In this document: piece by piece, positions 8,492 to 16,494 of the stretch
Layout: every line of letters starts with the position of its first letter
How positions within the stretch are numbered: the first letter of the stretch is position 1
Assembly: GCA_963618015.1 (NCBI GenBank)
Contig: CAVEQS010000002.1
Coordinates: forward strand, 59,727-123,726
Reading direction: 5' to 3'
Source of the DNA: Apopatocola sp963618015
Lineage (GTDB): Bacteria; Bacillota; Clostridia; Oscillospirales; Oscillospiraceae
Length of the DNA stretch: 64,000 nucleotides
Notes under the pieces: generated by a model
The model's input: the letters and a program-made list of their open reading frames with translations, nothing else
Database searches by the model: none
What the model was told of the DNA's origin: nothing
Made by a program: the position numbers and the translations under genes

Positions 8492-9655
8492 CTATTTTTC
8501 CAAAACTGTGTAGGCTTTCACCTTGTCCTCGTCCAGCTCCACGCCGAAGCCGGGCTTATCCGGGCAATAGAGGCAGCCGTCCTCTTTATTGATGCGGAGC
8601 GGCTCCTTCACGATCCCCTGAAAGCTGTCCGGCGTAATGGCAGGAGGATCGTGCGGAACTTCCAGCCATGTGGCGTTCGGGTAGGAGCAGATGGTCGCAA
8701 GCGCCGCGGCCACGCCCGTGCCGGGGACCCAGCCATGGATGTTGACGAGCTTATTGCCCCGGCGCTCGGCCATGGCAGCGATCTTGCGCACCTGGCTGAT
8801 GCCGCAGCAGAGTGTGATGTTCGGCATGTAGATATCGTAGCAGTCGTTATCGATGAGCGTCGTGATGTCCTGAATGCCGTTCATGATCTCGCCGCCCGCG
8901 ATGGCAATCTCCGTCTCCTCGGTTAGACGGCGGATGCCGTGGATATCGTAGTGGTCCAGCGGCTCCTCGAGCCACAGCACACCAAGATCGTGCAGCTCCT
9001 TTGCCGTTTCGAGCGCGCGCTGATACGTCCAGAACGGGACGCGCCCGCCTTCAAAGTTCCGGTCGCGCACGGGGCCCTGGTTGGCATCGCAGATGATCGT
9101 CATCTTATCGCCGACGGCCTTGCGGATGTTCTCCACGATGTGGAGATCCTCCTTCATCGTCGGCATGAACAGCCGCAGCTTCACGGCGCGGAATCCCTCA
9201 TCGAGCAGGCGGAGGGCGTCCTCCTGCCGTTCCTCGTCGCTGCGCAGCTCGCACATGGCGGCATAGGCCGGGATGTGGTCGCGGTAGCCTCCCAGGACCT
9301 TATAGGCCGGCAGGCCGGCCTTCTTCCCGAGAATGTCCCAGAGAGCGTTCTCTACGATCCACGGGCGCGGCGCAAGCCGTCCGTCGCCCTTCATGCGCGC
9401 GGCCAGCTTTTCGATCATCAGCGGATCCTGCCCGATGAGCCACGGGGCGATCATATCCTGGATGAACGTCATGTATGTCGGCGTCAGGCCAAAGGGAAAT
9501 TCGCCGCTGCCGTAACCCTCGATCCCCTCGTCGGTCATGACGCGGACGAGCAGAATGTGCTGGTGCGTTTCACGCTTTCCGGGATACCACGTCGGTTCAA
9601 AGGGCTTATCGTAAGGGACCTTGAGCCAGCTGGTCTTGATCTGAGTGATTTTCAT
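8492..9655 (-). CDS. enolase-superfamily enzyme (mandelate racemase/muconate lactonizing group)
   Basis: 387 residues with the capping domain (about 1-125) and a TIM barrel. Metal ligands are visible as Asp in IICDANQG, Glu in LWLEEPLD and Glu in IAGGE. The general-base strand reads VKLRLF (K-x-R instead of K-x-K), and a His sits in NIHGWVPG. This pattern fits acid-sugar dehydratases or racemases that abstract the proton alpha to a carboxylate. Start at 9655 is chosen for the GAGGAG site upstream. It lies 31 nt after the nitrilase stop and is co-transcribed with it. K-x-R suggests a dehydratase-like branch, but substrate cannot be read from sequence. Confidence 0.88.
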   Translation of the reverse strand: MKITQIKTSWLKVPYDKPFEPTWYPGKRETHQHILLVRVMTDEGIEGYGSGEFPFGLTPTYMTFIQDMIAPWLIGQDPLMIEKLAARMKGDGRLAPRPWIVENALWDILGKKAGLPAYKVLGGYRDHIPAYAAMCELRSDEERQEDALRLLDEGFRAVKLRLFMPTMKEDLHIVENIRKAVGDKMTIICDANQGPVRDRNFEGGRVPFWTYQRALETAKELHDLGVLWLEEPLDHYDIHGIRRLTEETEIAIAGGEIMNGIQDITTLIDNDCYDIYMPNITLCCGISQVRKIAAMAERRGNKLVNIHGWVPGTGVAAALATICSYPNATWLEVPHDPPAITPDSFQGIVKEPLRINKEDGCLYCPDKPGFGVELDEDKVKAYTVLEK

Positions 9656-9686
9656 TTCGTAACGCTCCTCAAAACGATCTCCGCTT

Positions 9687-10649
9687 TCACCGCAGATATT
9701 TTTCAAACAGCGGCGCAAACACTTCGGGACGGTTATAGTGATCCGCAAAATCCTGGAACATTTTCGGCCGGATCACGCGGGAGAGATCAAGCTCTGCCAC
9801 GAGCAGCTCATCGCTGTCGCCGTCGCCGCAGGCGATCTCTTCCCCGAACGGCCCGAAGATCGTGGCGCCGGCCTTCTTTTCCCGCTCTTTCCGGATGTAT
9901 TCCAGCGATGCCGCGTCAAAGCCCATTTTTTCGATGTATCCGTCCGAGATCCGCGAAACGGAATTGACTACGAAAGTTTTCATCGTATACGCCACGGCGC
10001 GGGTGCTGAGCCGGATCGCATTCTGCATATCCGAATTCATTCCGAAGTTGGACGGCCAGGAAGCCGCATGTACCACCGGATAGTTCACCAGCGATGCCCA
10101 CACGGCAAGGGGGTTGCTGTTCTCCCCGCATATTAGGCTGCTGACCGTTCCGAACTCCGTGGAGAACGTATTGGCGTACCCCGTATGCCCAGGCGCCTGC
10201 GTGAGCCGCTCCGTAAACGGCGTGGGAACGAGCTTCTGGTGCTTGCCCGCAATCTCTCCGCCGGCGGTGACAAAGACCTGACAGTTGTGAATGCTGCCGA
10301 TCGCGTTCTTTTCCGTTTCGTTGATGCCAAAGACAGCGTTTATGTGCACCTCGGCGCACTTGCTCCGGAGCTTTTCCATGGCTGCATCGTCCAGAGACAC
10401 GGCGTTCAGATAGAACTCCTTATCCAGCTCGCCCGCACGTACCCGGTCGATCGGATAGGTATACCATTGCGGATATCCGGCGATATAGCATTCCGGAAAA
10501 ACGATCAGCTTTGCGCCTCGCTCCGCCGCCTCTTCCAAAAGACGGCACGACTTTTCGACGGATGCGTCCAGATCCAGAAAGCACTCCTCCGCCTGCACCG
10601 CCGCGACCTTCACCTTGGGAAAAGACTTACCATTCAAACTGTTTGCCAT
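9687..10649 (-). CDS. nitrilase-branch carbon-nitrogen hydrolase
   Basis: 320 residues. The Glu-Lys-Cys triad is intact: Glu53 in VFPECY, Lys139 in KLVPT, Cys174 in LICGEN, the last matching the C-x-E-N form of true nitrilases rather than amidases. Nitrilases convert organic nitriles to carboxylates plus ammonia as spiral oligomers. I start at 10649, where GGAGGA precedes by 8 nt. An in-frame ATG at 10685 lacks such a site. It lies between the antiporter and the enolase-superfamily gene, so the acid it releases may feed those enzymes; this is inference. Confidence 0.88.
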   Translation of the reverse strand: MANSLNGKSFPKVKVAAVQAEECFLDLDASVEKSCRLLEEAAERGAKLIVFPECYIAGYPQWYTYPIDRVRAGELDKEFYLNAVSLDDAAMEKLRSKCAEVHINAVFGINETEKNAIGSIHNCQVFVTAGGEIAGKHQKLVPTPFTERLTQAPGHTGYANTFSTEFGTVSSLICGENSNPLAVWASLVNYPVVHAASWPSNFGMNSDMQNAIRLSTRAVAYTMKTFVVNSVSRISDGYIEKMGFDAASLEYIRKEREKKAGATIFGPFGEEIACGDGDSDELLVAELDLSRVIRPKMFQDFADHYNRPEVFAPLFEKYLR

Positions 10650-10690
10650 AGACCGTTCCTCCATTGAGCAGGGTTCTGCCATCATATTTT

Positions 10691-12103
10691 TTACGCTTTG
10701 ACCGGAGCCGCGTCATCTGCTGCATCCAGCCGCGTCATCGAATAGCCCGTATAGCCGTAAACCAGCGTCAGGATGATCCCGACGAAGCAGAAGAAGAGCC
10801 ACGGCACATACTGGCTGTAGGTGATGCCAAAGGTCGAGCAGACAAATATGCCGTTTGCCGTCCAGGGAATGAGCAGACTTGTCGTATCGGCCAGGACGGA
10901 GAATACACGTGCGCCGTTTTCGCGCTTATATCCCAGCTTTTCATACATGGGCACAAGAAGCGTGCTGTTGACGACAATGCCGAAATAGAAGGCGCTGACG
11001 AGCATATTGCAGACCACGGCGCTGATGAACGATACCGTCGTCAGGCTGCTTCTCGTTTTAACGACCTTCACGAGAGCGTCAATAAACGTATCCAGGAAGC
11101 CGCAGCCCTTGAGAATGCCGCCGATGCCGAGCGAAGCGATAATGTTGGTGATAAGCCCCAGCATGCTCGCCATGCCGCCGCGGTTCAGCAGCGGGTCGAG
11201 AAGAGCATTTCCGGTCGTGATCTTAAAGCCGCTCGCCAGGAACGTTCCCACCTGCGAAATCGGGTATCCCTGGTAGAAAACGGCAACGAGCACACCGACA
11301 ATGCTGCCGACCATGATGGACGTGACCGCCGGCTGACGGCAGAGGAGGAGCGCAAGCACAACGATCAGCGGCAGAAGGGAGAGCGGGCCAATATGCATAT
11401 TGCCATCCAGCGCAAGGAGCATTTCATTGATGGTCGAAGCATCCATCTCCGTATTCACGAACCGGAAGCCAACAACGAGGTAGGCAATAAAGCAGATCAC
11501 GAACGCCGGAATATGCACGCGGAGCGTTCTTTTCAGAAAGCTGCTGTAATCCACGTTGCTCACGGAGATCGTCAGCATGGGGCAGTCCGACGCAGGAGAG
11601 ATCGTATTGCCGAAGCTCGCACCGGAAATAACGGCGCCGGCGACCATTCCCGCCGGAAGTCCAAGCCCCATTCCAACCGCCAGCATGGCAACGCCGATCG
11701 TGCTCATCGTTCCCCAGGAGGTACCTGTGGGGATGGCGATCAGGCAGCACAGGAAAAAGGCAATGGCCAGAAACAGCTTCGGAGAGATCAGCTTCAGTCC
11801 CCAGTAGATCAGCGTGGGGATCGTGCCGGCGCTCATCCATGTTGCAACCATAAAGCCAACGGACAAAAACAGTACAAACAGTCCGACGGCGACCTTTACC
11901 ATTTCATAGATCGATGACTCTATCTCCTTCGGCTTATATCCGAGATGCATGGCAAAGGGAAACAGGAGAAACCAGGAAAGGAACATGGAAACGCTGATAT
12001 TGAATCCAAGAACGCGCATGCATACCACAATGAACGCGATCAGGCATACGAGCGTCAGGATCGCAAAGGAAAGCGTTGGTTTTTTATGTGTGTTGTCGTT
12101 CAT
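10691..12103 (-). CDS. NhaC-family antiporter
   Basis: 470 residues, 11-12 hydrophobic segments, inner membrane. The NhaC family signature regions are present: IPTGTSWGTMSTIG and, later, ISGASFGNTISPASD. Characterised members exchange Na+ with H+ or malate with lactate (MleN type). First gene of the catabolic operon, with its own consensus promoter and a palindrome just past the start site. In this context it may move an organic anion or balance sodium during uptake, which is inference. Annotated as nhaC by family only. Confidence 0.9.
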   Translation of the reverse strand: MNDNTHKKPTLSFAILTLVCLIAFIVVCMRVLGFNISVSMFLSWFLLFPFAMHLGYKPKEIESSIYEMVKVAVGLFVLFLSVGFMVATWMSAGTIPTLIYWGLKLISPKLFLAIAFFLCCLIAIPTGTSWGTMSTIGVAMLAVGMGLGLPAGMVAGAVISGASFGNTISPASDCPMLTISVSNVDYSSFLKRTLRVHIPAFVICFIAYLVVGFRFVNTEMDASTINEMLLALDGNMHIGPLSLLPLIVVLALLLCRQPAVTSIMVGSIVGVLVAVFYQGYPISQVGTFLASGFKITTGNALLDPLLNRGGMASMLGLITNIIASLGIGGILKGCGFLDTFIDALVKVVKTRSSLTTVSFISAVVCNMLVSAFYFGIVVNSTLLVPMYEKLGYKRENGARVFSVLADTTSLLIPWTANGIFVCSTFGITYSQYVPWLFFCFVGIILTLVYGYTGYSMTRLDAADDAAPVKA

Positions 12104-12139
12104 CGTTAGTCCCCCTACGATGTTGTTTTTTCGTCAACA

Positions 12140-12153
12140 AATCTGCGCAGATT
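12140..12153. promoter_or_regulatory. likely MarR operator
   Basis: Perfect 14-bp palindrome AATCTGCGCAGATT, extended by partial symmetry (AACAA / TTGTT). It sits about 6-20 nt downstream of the predicted antiporter start site, a position where a bound dimer would block transcription. Confidence 0.6.
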
Positions 12154-12165
12154 GTTTCCACGGAC

Positions 12166-12194
12166 AATATAATTCATTTTTGCGTCCGTGTCAA
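12166..12194 (-). promoter_or_regulatory. promoter of antiporter-nitrilase-enolase-oxidoreductase operon
   Basis: On the minus strand, TTGACA, 17 nt, TATATT. No other strong promoter was seen between here and the oxidoreductase gene. Confidence 0.8.
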
Positions 12195-12227
12195 CAAAAT
12201 TTTCATTCTTCCGGCAAGCCTTTTTCT

Positions 12228-12256
12228 TTGCAATCCTGGGGAAATCTTGTTATAGT
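12228..12256 (+). promoter_or_regulatory. marR promoter
   Basis: TTGCAA, 17 nt, TATAGT, giving a short leader ending in the ribosome site AGGAG before the ATG at 12290. Confidence 0.65.
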
Positions 12257-12289
12257 AGGATCAGAAACAAAGATCGTGAGGAGCAGCCA

Positions 12290-12772
12290 ATGAAATCGGC
12301 AGAATACTTGCTTGAGCAGTTCACCCAATACGCAAACAATCAGGACATTTTGACAAGATTCCATTCCCAGGAGGTTTTGTCCGGTTTCAGCAACTCCGAG
12401 CTGAACTGTATCGATGTCATTGGCCGCCACAAAGCGCCGAACGCAACGCTTATTGCCGAGCAGGTCGTGCTGACACGAAGCGCCGTTTCAAAAATCGTGC
12501 GCAGACTCATCAGCAAGGGCGCCGCCGTGAGCTTCCAGTCGAAAGATAACCAGAAAGAAATATACTATAAGCTCACCCCCTATGGAAAGGAAGTTTTCAA
12601 ACAGCACCGAGCACGGCATGACAGCTGGAAGCACCGGGATATGGCGTTTTTTGCCTCTCTCCCGGAAGAGGACCTGCAAAGCGTGATACGCTTTATGGAG
12701 CAATATAACGCACACCTGGAAAACGCCGTGGCTGAAATTGCCGAGGAGGCCTCGAACGGCACCATACAATAA
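12290..12772 (+). CDS. MarR-family transcriptional regulator
   Basis: 160 residues. A winged helix-turn-helix spans about residues 42-105: NATLIAEQVVLTRSAVSKIVRRLISKG for the HTH, then the wing (QSKDNQKEIYYKLTPYGKEV). The long terminal helices suit dimerisation. It is transcribed divergently from the antiporter operon across a 186-nt spacer holding both promoters and the AATCTGCGCAGATT palindrome. It therefore probably represses that operon and releases on binding a phenolic or acid ligand; ligand unknown. Confidence 0.9.
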   Translation: MKSAEYLLEQFTQYANNQDILTRFHSQEVLSGFSNSELNCIDVIGRHKAPNATLIAEQVVLTRSAVSKIVRRLISKGAAVSFQSKDNQKEIYYKLTPYGKEVFKQHRARHDSWKHRDMAFFASLPEEDLQSVIRFMEQYNAHLENAVAEIAEEASNGTIQ

Positions 12773-12859
12773 AATCAGATGCGGAACTTTTTTCCTGCGG
12801 CAGCGTCTAATGATCAGAATCCCCTTTCGAAAACAAATCTTTTACGGGAGGATCCTCCG

Positions 12860-13945
12860 ATGAAAAAGACTACGAAGTTCCTTGCTCTCGCGCTCGCTCT
12901 TGTGCTCGCGCTCGGTCTCGCCGGGTGCGGGGCGAAAAGCACGGACACCGCCTCGAGCTCGCCCTCGGCGTTCTACACCTACGACAGCGCGCCGGTGGAA
13001 GCGCCGGCGGCCGCACAAGAATCTGAAATCGCCGGATTTGCAAACACTGCCTCGTCGGATATGCTGTATGATGGAAAGGACGGCCATTCTGCTTCCGAAG
13101 AGCTCGCCGACATGAGCGAGAAAATCATCTACAGCGCCAACGCCCGGCTCGAAACGACGGAGTTTGATACCGCGCTCGAAAAGATCCAGGCGCTTGTAAA
13201 AGAGCTCGGCGGCTTCATGGAGAGCACGAGCATTTCCGGCAACAACTATTCGAGCATCGCCCGCGGCAATACCGGCGGGCGCAGCGCCTCATTCACCATC
13301 CGCGTGCCGAGCGATAAGTTTGCAACGCTCACCGGCTCGCTCTCCGACATCGGCAACGTCCCCTACTGCAACACATACATGCAGAACGTGACGATGGAGT
13401 ATTACGACGTGCAGAGCCGCCTGGAAGCCTATCAGACGCAGGAGACCCGGCTTCTTGAAATGCTTGCCGCCGCGGAGTCGGTCGAGGATATGCTCGCCAT
13501 TCAGCAGCAGCTCACCGACGTGCAGTACGAGATCGATTCTCTCTCCGGTCAGCTCCGCTATTATGACCATCAGGTGAACTACTCCACCGTAACGCTCGAC
13601 GTGACCGAGGTACGCGAGTATACGCCCGAGCCGACGATCACGCTCACCTACTGGCAGCGCATGACGCGCGGCTTTGCCGAGTCGCTCAAGAGCGTGGGCG
13701 AGTTCTTCCAGGATCTGTTCCTCTGGTTCGTGACGAGCCTGCCGTGGCTCGTGCCGCTCGCCGCGGTCATCGTTCTGATCGTATGGCTCATCCGGCGCAG
13801 CGCGAAAAAGCGCCCGGAGCGTGCCGCGAAGCGGGCGGCCAAACGTGCCGCCATCGCCGAAAAGAAGGCGCAGAAGGCTGCGGCCAAAGCCGCCGCGAAG
13901 AGCGCACTTCCCGCGGAAGAGCTCCCGAAAAACGAAGAAAAGTAA
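12860..13945 (+). CDS. DUF4349 lipoprotein
   Basis: 361 residues. A lipoprotein signal (LALGLAGC lipobox, Cys at about 23) is followed by a Ser/Ala-rich linker. The DUF4349 domain (about 85-275) includes a coiled-coil stretch (SRLEAYQTQETRLLEML, then VQYEIDSLSGQLRYYDHQ) with the conserved VNYSTVTLDV end. A membrane helix follows near 300-320, then a very basic Lys/Arg/Ala tail in the cytoplasm. Cell-envelope protein of unknown function. Start at 12860 follows GGAGGA. Single-gene unit closed by two hairpins. Confidence 0.88.
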   Translation: MKKTTKFLALALALVLALGLAGCGAKSTDTASSSPSAFYTYDSAPVEAPAAAQESEIAGFANTASSDMLYDGKDGHSASEELADMSEKIIYSANARLETTEFDTALEKIQALVKELGGFMESTSISGNNYSSIARGNTGGRSASFTIRVPSDKFATLTGSLSDIGNVPYCNTYMQNVTMEYYDVQSRLEAYQTQETRLLEMLAAAESVEDMLAIQQQLTDVQYEIDSLSGQLRYYDHQVNYSTVTLDVTEVREYTPEPTITLTYWQRMTRGFAESLKSVGEFFQDLFLWFVTSLPWLVPLAAVIVLIVWLIRRSAKKRPERAAKRAAKRAAIAEKKAQKAAAKAAAKSALPAEELPKNEEK

Positions 13946-13963
13946 GTACTCCCCTCCTCCTGC

Positions 13964-14025
13964 GCCCCGGCGATTTCGCCGGGGCATGGAAGAAAAATGC
14001 GTGACTTTCGCAGTCACGCATTTTT
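13964..14025 (+). terminator. tandem terminator hairpins
   Basis: First hairpin 13964-13985 (GCCCCGGCG, ATTT loop). Second 13993-14025: 14-bp perfect stem AAAAATGCGTGACT / AGTCACGCATTTTT, which can work in both directions. Confidence 0.9.
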
Positions 14026-14041
14026 CATTAAATTGATTTAT

Positions 14042-14080
14042 AAATATTAGGTTGATTTTAACCTAATATTTGCGTATACT
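14042..14080 (+). promoter_or_regulatory. phd-doc promoter with overlapping operator
   Basis: Perfect 12-bp inverted repeat AAATATTAGGTT / AACCTAATATTT (6-nt spacer) at 14042-14071. The promoter TTGATT, 17 nt, TATACT (14052-14080) overlaps it, so antitoxin binding would cover the -35 and spacer. This is the classic autoregulated TA layout. Confidence 0.8.
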
Positions 14081-14101
14081 ACGAACAAAGGAGGTGCACC
14101 C

Positions 14102-14344
14102 ATGAACATTGATACGAATACCATTGTCCCCATTTCTCTTGCCAATCAGAATTTTTCAAAAGTCGCCCGGCTGGTCGACCAGTATGGGTCTGCCGTGATC
14201 ATGAAAAACAACACGCCCCGGTATATCATCTACGAATTTAACCAGGCAGACGCCATGCAGACTGCTTCGGACGATGACGTTATCGCCTCCTCCATGAAGC
14301 TCATGCAGCGCAATGAGCACGTCTACGAGGAACTGGCAAAATGA
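14102..14344 (+). CDS. phd: Phd/YefM-type antitoxin
   Basis: 80 residues. The N-terminal part (PISLANQNFSKVARLVDQYG, then MKNNTPRYIIYEF) follows the Phd/YefM DNA-binding fold. The C-terminal acidic tail (from about 55) would wrap and neutralise the toxin. AGGAGG precedes the ATG. The gene overlaps the doc start by 4 nt (ATGA). Sits right after its own palindromic operator. Confidence 0.88.
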   Translation: MNIDTNTIVPISLANQNFSKVARLVDQYGSAVIMKNNTPRYIIYEFNQADAMQTASDDDVIASSMKLMQRNEHVYEELAK

Positions 14345-14718
14345 AAATTCTCAGCAAACGTCAGGTTCTGACGCTGCACTCTCTTCTGATCTCCCAAACC
14401 GGCGGTATGGACGGTCTTCGGGACGAAGGACTGCTGGACTCTGCGATTCATGCGCCATTTCAAACTTACGCCGGTCAAGAATTGTACCCTACCATTCTGG
14501 AAAAGGCCGCCCGGCTCGGATATGGGCTAATTCATAACCATCCTTTTGTGGATGGAAACAAGCGCATCGGAACTCACGCCATGCTGGTTTTTCTGGATAT
14601 CAATAACATTTCTCTTTTGTACGACGACGAGGCATTGATCACTGTGATCCTTCGCGTTGCCTCCGGTGAGCTGGATGACAGCGGTCTCCTTGATTGGCTG
14701 AAGGAGCATATTGAATAA
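14341..14718 (+). CDS. doc: Doc-family Fic-fold toxin
   Basis: 125 residues, the size of phage P1 Doc. The motif HPFVDGNKR matches the Doc form HxFxxGNKR of the Fic loop. The early SLLISQTGGMDGLRDEGLLDSAI segment is also typical. Doc phosphorylates elongation factor EF-Tu and halts translation until neutralised by Phd. The active loop looks intact, so the toxin is probably functional. Confidence 0.93.
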   Translation: MKILSKRQVLTLHSLLISQTGGMDGLRDEGLLDSAIHAPFQTYAGQELYPTILEKAARLGYGLIHNHPFVDGNKRIGTHAMLVFLDINNISLLYDDEALITVILRVASGELDDSGLLDWLKEHIE

Positions 14719-14768
14719 GCGAGAGAATCTTCTCCGATATCGTCATTGATCAAGGCAAAAAAATGGCT

Positions 14769-14794
14769 GCGCCCCGGCAAGTATGCCGGGGCGC
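14769..14794 (+). terminator. terminator after phd-doc
   Basis: Perfect 11-bp stem GCGCCCCGGCA with an AGTA loop, then TTTT. Confidence 0.85.
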
Positions 14795-14855
14795 TTTTCG
14801 TTGGCACGGCAGGAAAAATACGCCAAAAAATCCGAGGTTTTTTCGTCAATTTCCC

Positions 14856-14884
14856 TTGACCGGGCAGGCGGTTTGTGTTATATT
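14856..14884 (+). promoter_or_regulatory. promoter of rpmG-secE-nusG-rplK-rplA operon
   Basis: TTGACC, 17 nt, TATATT, leaving a leader of about 100 nt before rpmG. Confidence 0.8.
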
Positions 14885-14994
14885 AATCCTACCTGTCGGT
14901 CGAGAGGTTTATTTTTTATGCTCTTTCGGCCCATACAGGGAGGCATACGCGCGCGAAAAGCGCCGCGTAAATATTACAAGGAGGTGCCGAAATA

Positions 14995-15159
14995 ATGGCG
15001 AAAGCAGGTTCGCGGATCAAGATCACCCTGAGATGCAGCGAGTGCAAGCAGCGGAACTACAACACCATGAAGAACAAGAAAAATTCTCCCGAAAAGCTCG
15101 AGATGAATAAGTATTGCCCCTTCTGCCGCAAGCACACCAAGCACGTCGAAACGAAGTAA
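14995..15159 (+). CDS. rpmG: 50S ribosomal protein L33
   Basis: 54 residues, usual length. Two CxxC pairs (CSEC and CPFC) make this the zinc-binding form. The KITLRC start and the YCPFCRKHTKHVETK end are family hallmarks. AGGAGG lies upstream of the ATG. Linked to secE and nusG, as in many Firmicutes. Confidence 0.97.
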   Translation: MAKAGSRIKITLRCSECKQRNYNTMKNKKNSPEKLEMNKYCPFCRKHTKHVETK

Positions 15160-15186
15160 TGAATGACGTGAGAAAGGATGCATCCA

Positions 15187-15456
15187 ATGGCTAACGAAGA
15201 AAAGAAACCCACCGCCCCTCAGACGAAGGGCGCAGCCGTCAAGCGGACGGACAAGAAGCTCGGCTTCTTCCAGCGCGTTGCCAAGTGGTTCCGCGAGATG
15301 AAGAGCGAGCTCAAAAAAGTCGTTTGGCCCACCCCCAAGCAGTTCGGCAAGAACACGCTGGTCGCGCTGGTCGTTATGGCCGTTGCCGCCCTCGTGCTCT
15401 GGGGCTTTGACTCTCTGGCCAAGGCCGCTGTCGAAGCGCTGATCACATTGGTGTAA
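15187..15456 (+). CDS. secE: preprotein translocase subunit SecE
   Basis: 89 residues. The conserved cytoplasmic amphipathic helix (WFREMKSELKKVVWPT) is followed by a single membrane helix (about 60-80), the minimal SecE form. It clamps SecY in the membrane. I start at 15187 because AAAGGA lies at proper distance; an ATG at 15178 has no spacing. A basic N-terminal extension precedes the core. Confidence 0.96.
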   Translation: MANEEKKPTAPQTKGAAVKRTDKKLGFFQRVAKWFREMKSELKKVVWPTPKQFGKNTLVALVVMAVAALVLWGFDSLAKAAVEALITLV

Positions 15457-15461
15457 GCCGG

Positions 15462-15989
15462 ATGGCAGAGAACGCAAAATGGTATGTGGTCCACACATAC
15501 TCCGGTTATGAGAACACGGTAGCCGCTTCCATCATGAAGGCGGCGGAAAACCGCCAGATGCAGGATCTCATCCAGGAGGTCAACATCCCTCTGGAGACGG
15601 TCGTTGAGCATACCGACGGCGGTGATAAGGAAGTTGAGCGCAAGGTATTCCCCGGCTATGTGCTGGTGAAGATGGTGCTCACAGACGAAAGCTGGCATCT
15701 CGTGCGCAACAGCCGCGGCTGCACCGGCTTCGTCGGTTCCGACGGAAAGCCCGTTCCTCTGACCGAGCAGGAGATCCTTGATCTCGGTGTGGAGCGCAGA
15801 GAGATTTCCGTGGGCTTCGAGCTTGGCGACACCGTCAAGGTCATCGACGGCCCGCTGGAAGGTTTCCTCGGCACGGTGGACGAGATCGACCCCGAGGGGA
15901 ACAGCGTCCGCCTCATCGTCTCCATGTTCGGCAGGGAGACGCCGATCGATCTGGAACTCGATCAGGTCGAACCGGTCAAAGAAGAATAA
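15462..15989 (+). CDS. nusG: transcription termination/antitermination factor NusG
   Basis: 175 residues. The NGN domain begins with KWYVVHTYSGYEN. The KOW motif lies near residues 120-150 (GDTVKVIDGPLEGFLGTVDEID). It binds RNA polymerase and affects pausing and termination. Five nt after secE and with only a weak ribosome site, so probably translated by coupling. Confidence 0.97.
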   Translation: MAENAKWYVVHTYSGYENTVAASIMKAAENRQMQDLIQEVNIPLETVVEHTDGGDKEVERKVFPGYVLVKMVLTDESWHLVRNSRGCTGFVGSDGKPVPLTEQEILDLGVERREISVGFELGDTVKVIDGPLEGFLGTVDEIDPEGNSVRLIVSMFGRETPIDLELDQVEPVKEE

Positions 15990-16009
15990 TTCTGGAGGTG
16001 CTTTAAAAA

Positions 16010-16435
16010 ATGGCACAGAAAATAGTTGGCTATGTCAGATTCCAGGTTCCCGCCGGCAAAGCGACTCCGGCTCCCCCTGTGGGCCCGGCTCTCGGTCAGT
16101 ACGGCGTGAACATTTCCCAGTTCACCAAGGACTTTAACGAGCGTACCAAGGGCGATATGGGTCTTATGATCCCGGTCGTCATCACCGTTTACGCCGACCG
16201 CAGCTTCACCTTTATCACCAAGACGCCCCCCGCGGCTCTGCTGATCAAGAAGGCCTGCGGCATCGAGACCGCCTCCGGCGTGCCTCAGCGTGACAAGGTC
16301 GCCACCATCAGCAAGGAAGATGTCCGCAAGATCGCCGAGCAGAAGATGCGCGATCTGAACTGCACCGACATCGAGTCCGCCGTCAGCATGATCGCCGGTA
16401 CCTGCCGCTCCATGGGCGTCGTCGTCGGCGACTGA
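16010..16435 (+). CDS. rplK: 50S ribosomal protein L11
   Basis: 141 residues, full length. The N-terminal domain has the PPVGPALGQYGVNI proline-rich segment. The C-terminal rRNA-binding domain ends with GTCRSMGVVV. It forms the GTPase-associated centre and the stringent-response sensor site. Preceded by GGAGGTG. Confidence 0.98.
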   Translation: MAQKIVGYVRFQVPAGKATPAPPVGPALGQYGVNISQFTKDFNERTKGDMGLMIPVVITVYADRSFTFITKTPPAALLIKKACGIETASGVPQRDKVATISKEDVRKIAEQKMRDLNCTDIESAVSMIAGTCRSMGVVVGD

Positions 16436-16494
16436 GCTGGCAAACGTGGGAGGAAGTAACCTTCCGAAAAACCACATTTTAGGAGGATAATGAA

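Noticed and set aside
14783..14995. 70-codon frame ending at rpmG
   Set aside because: It contains the operon's promoter and leader; no ribosome site or family match.
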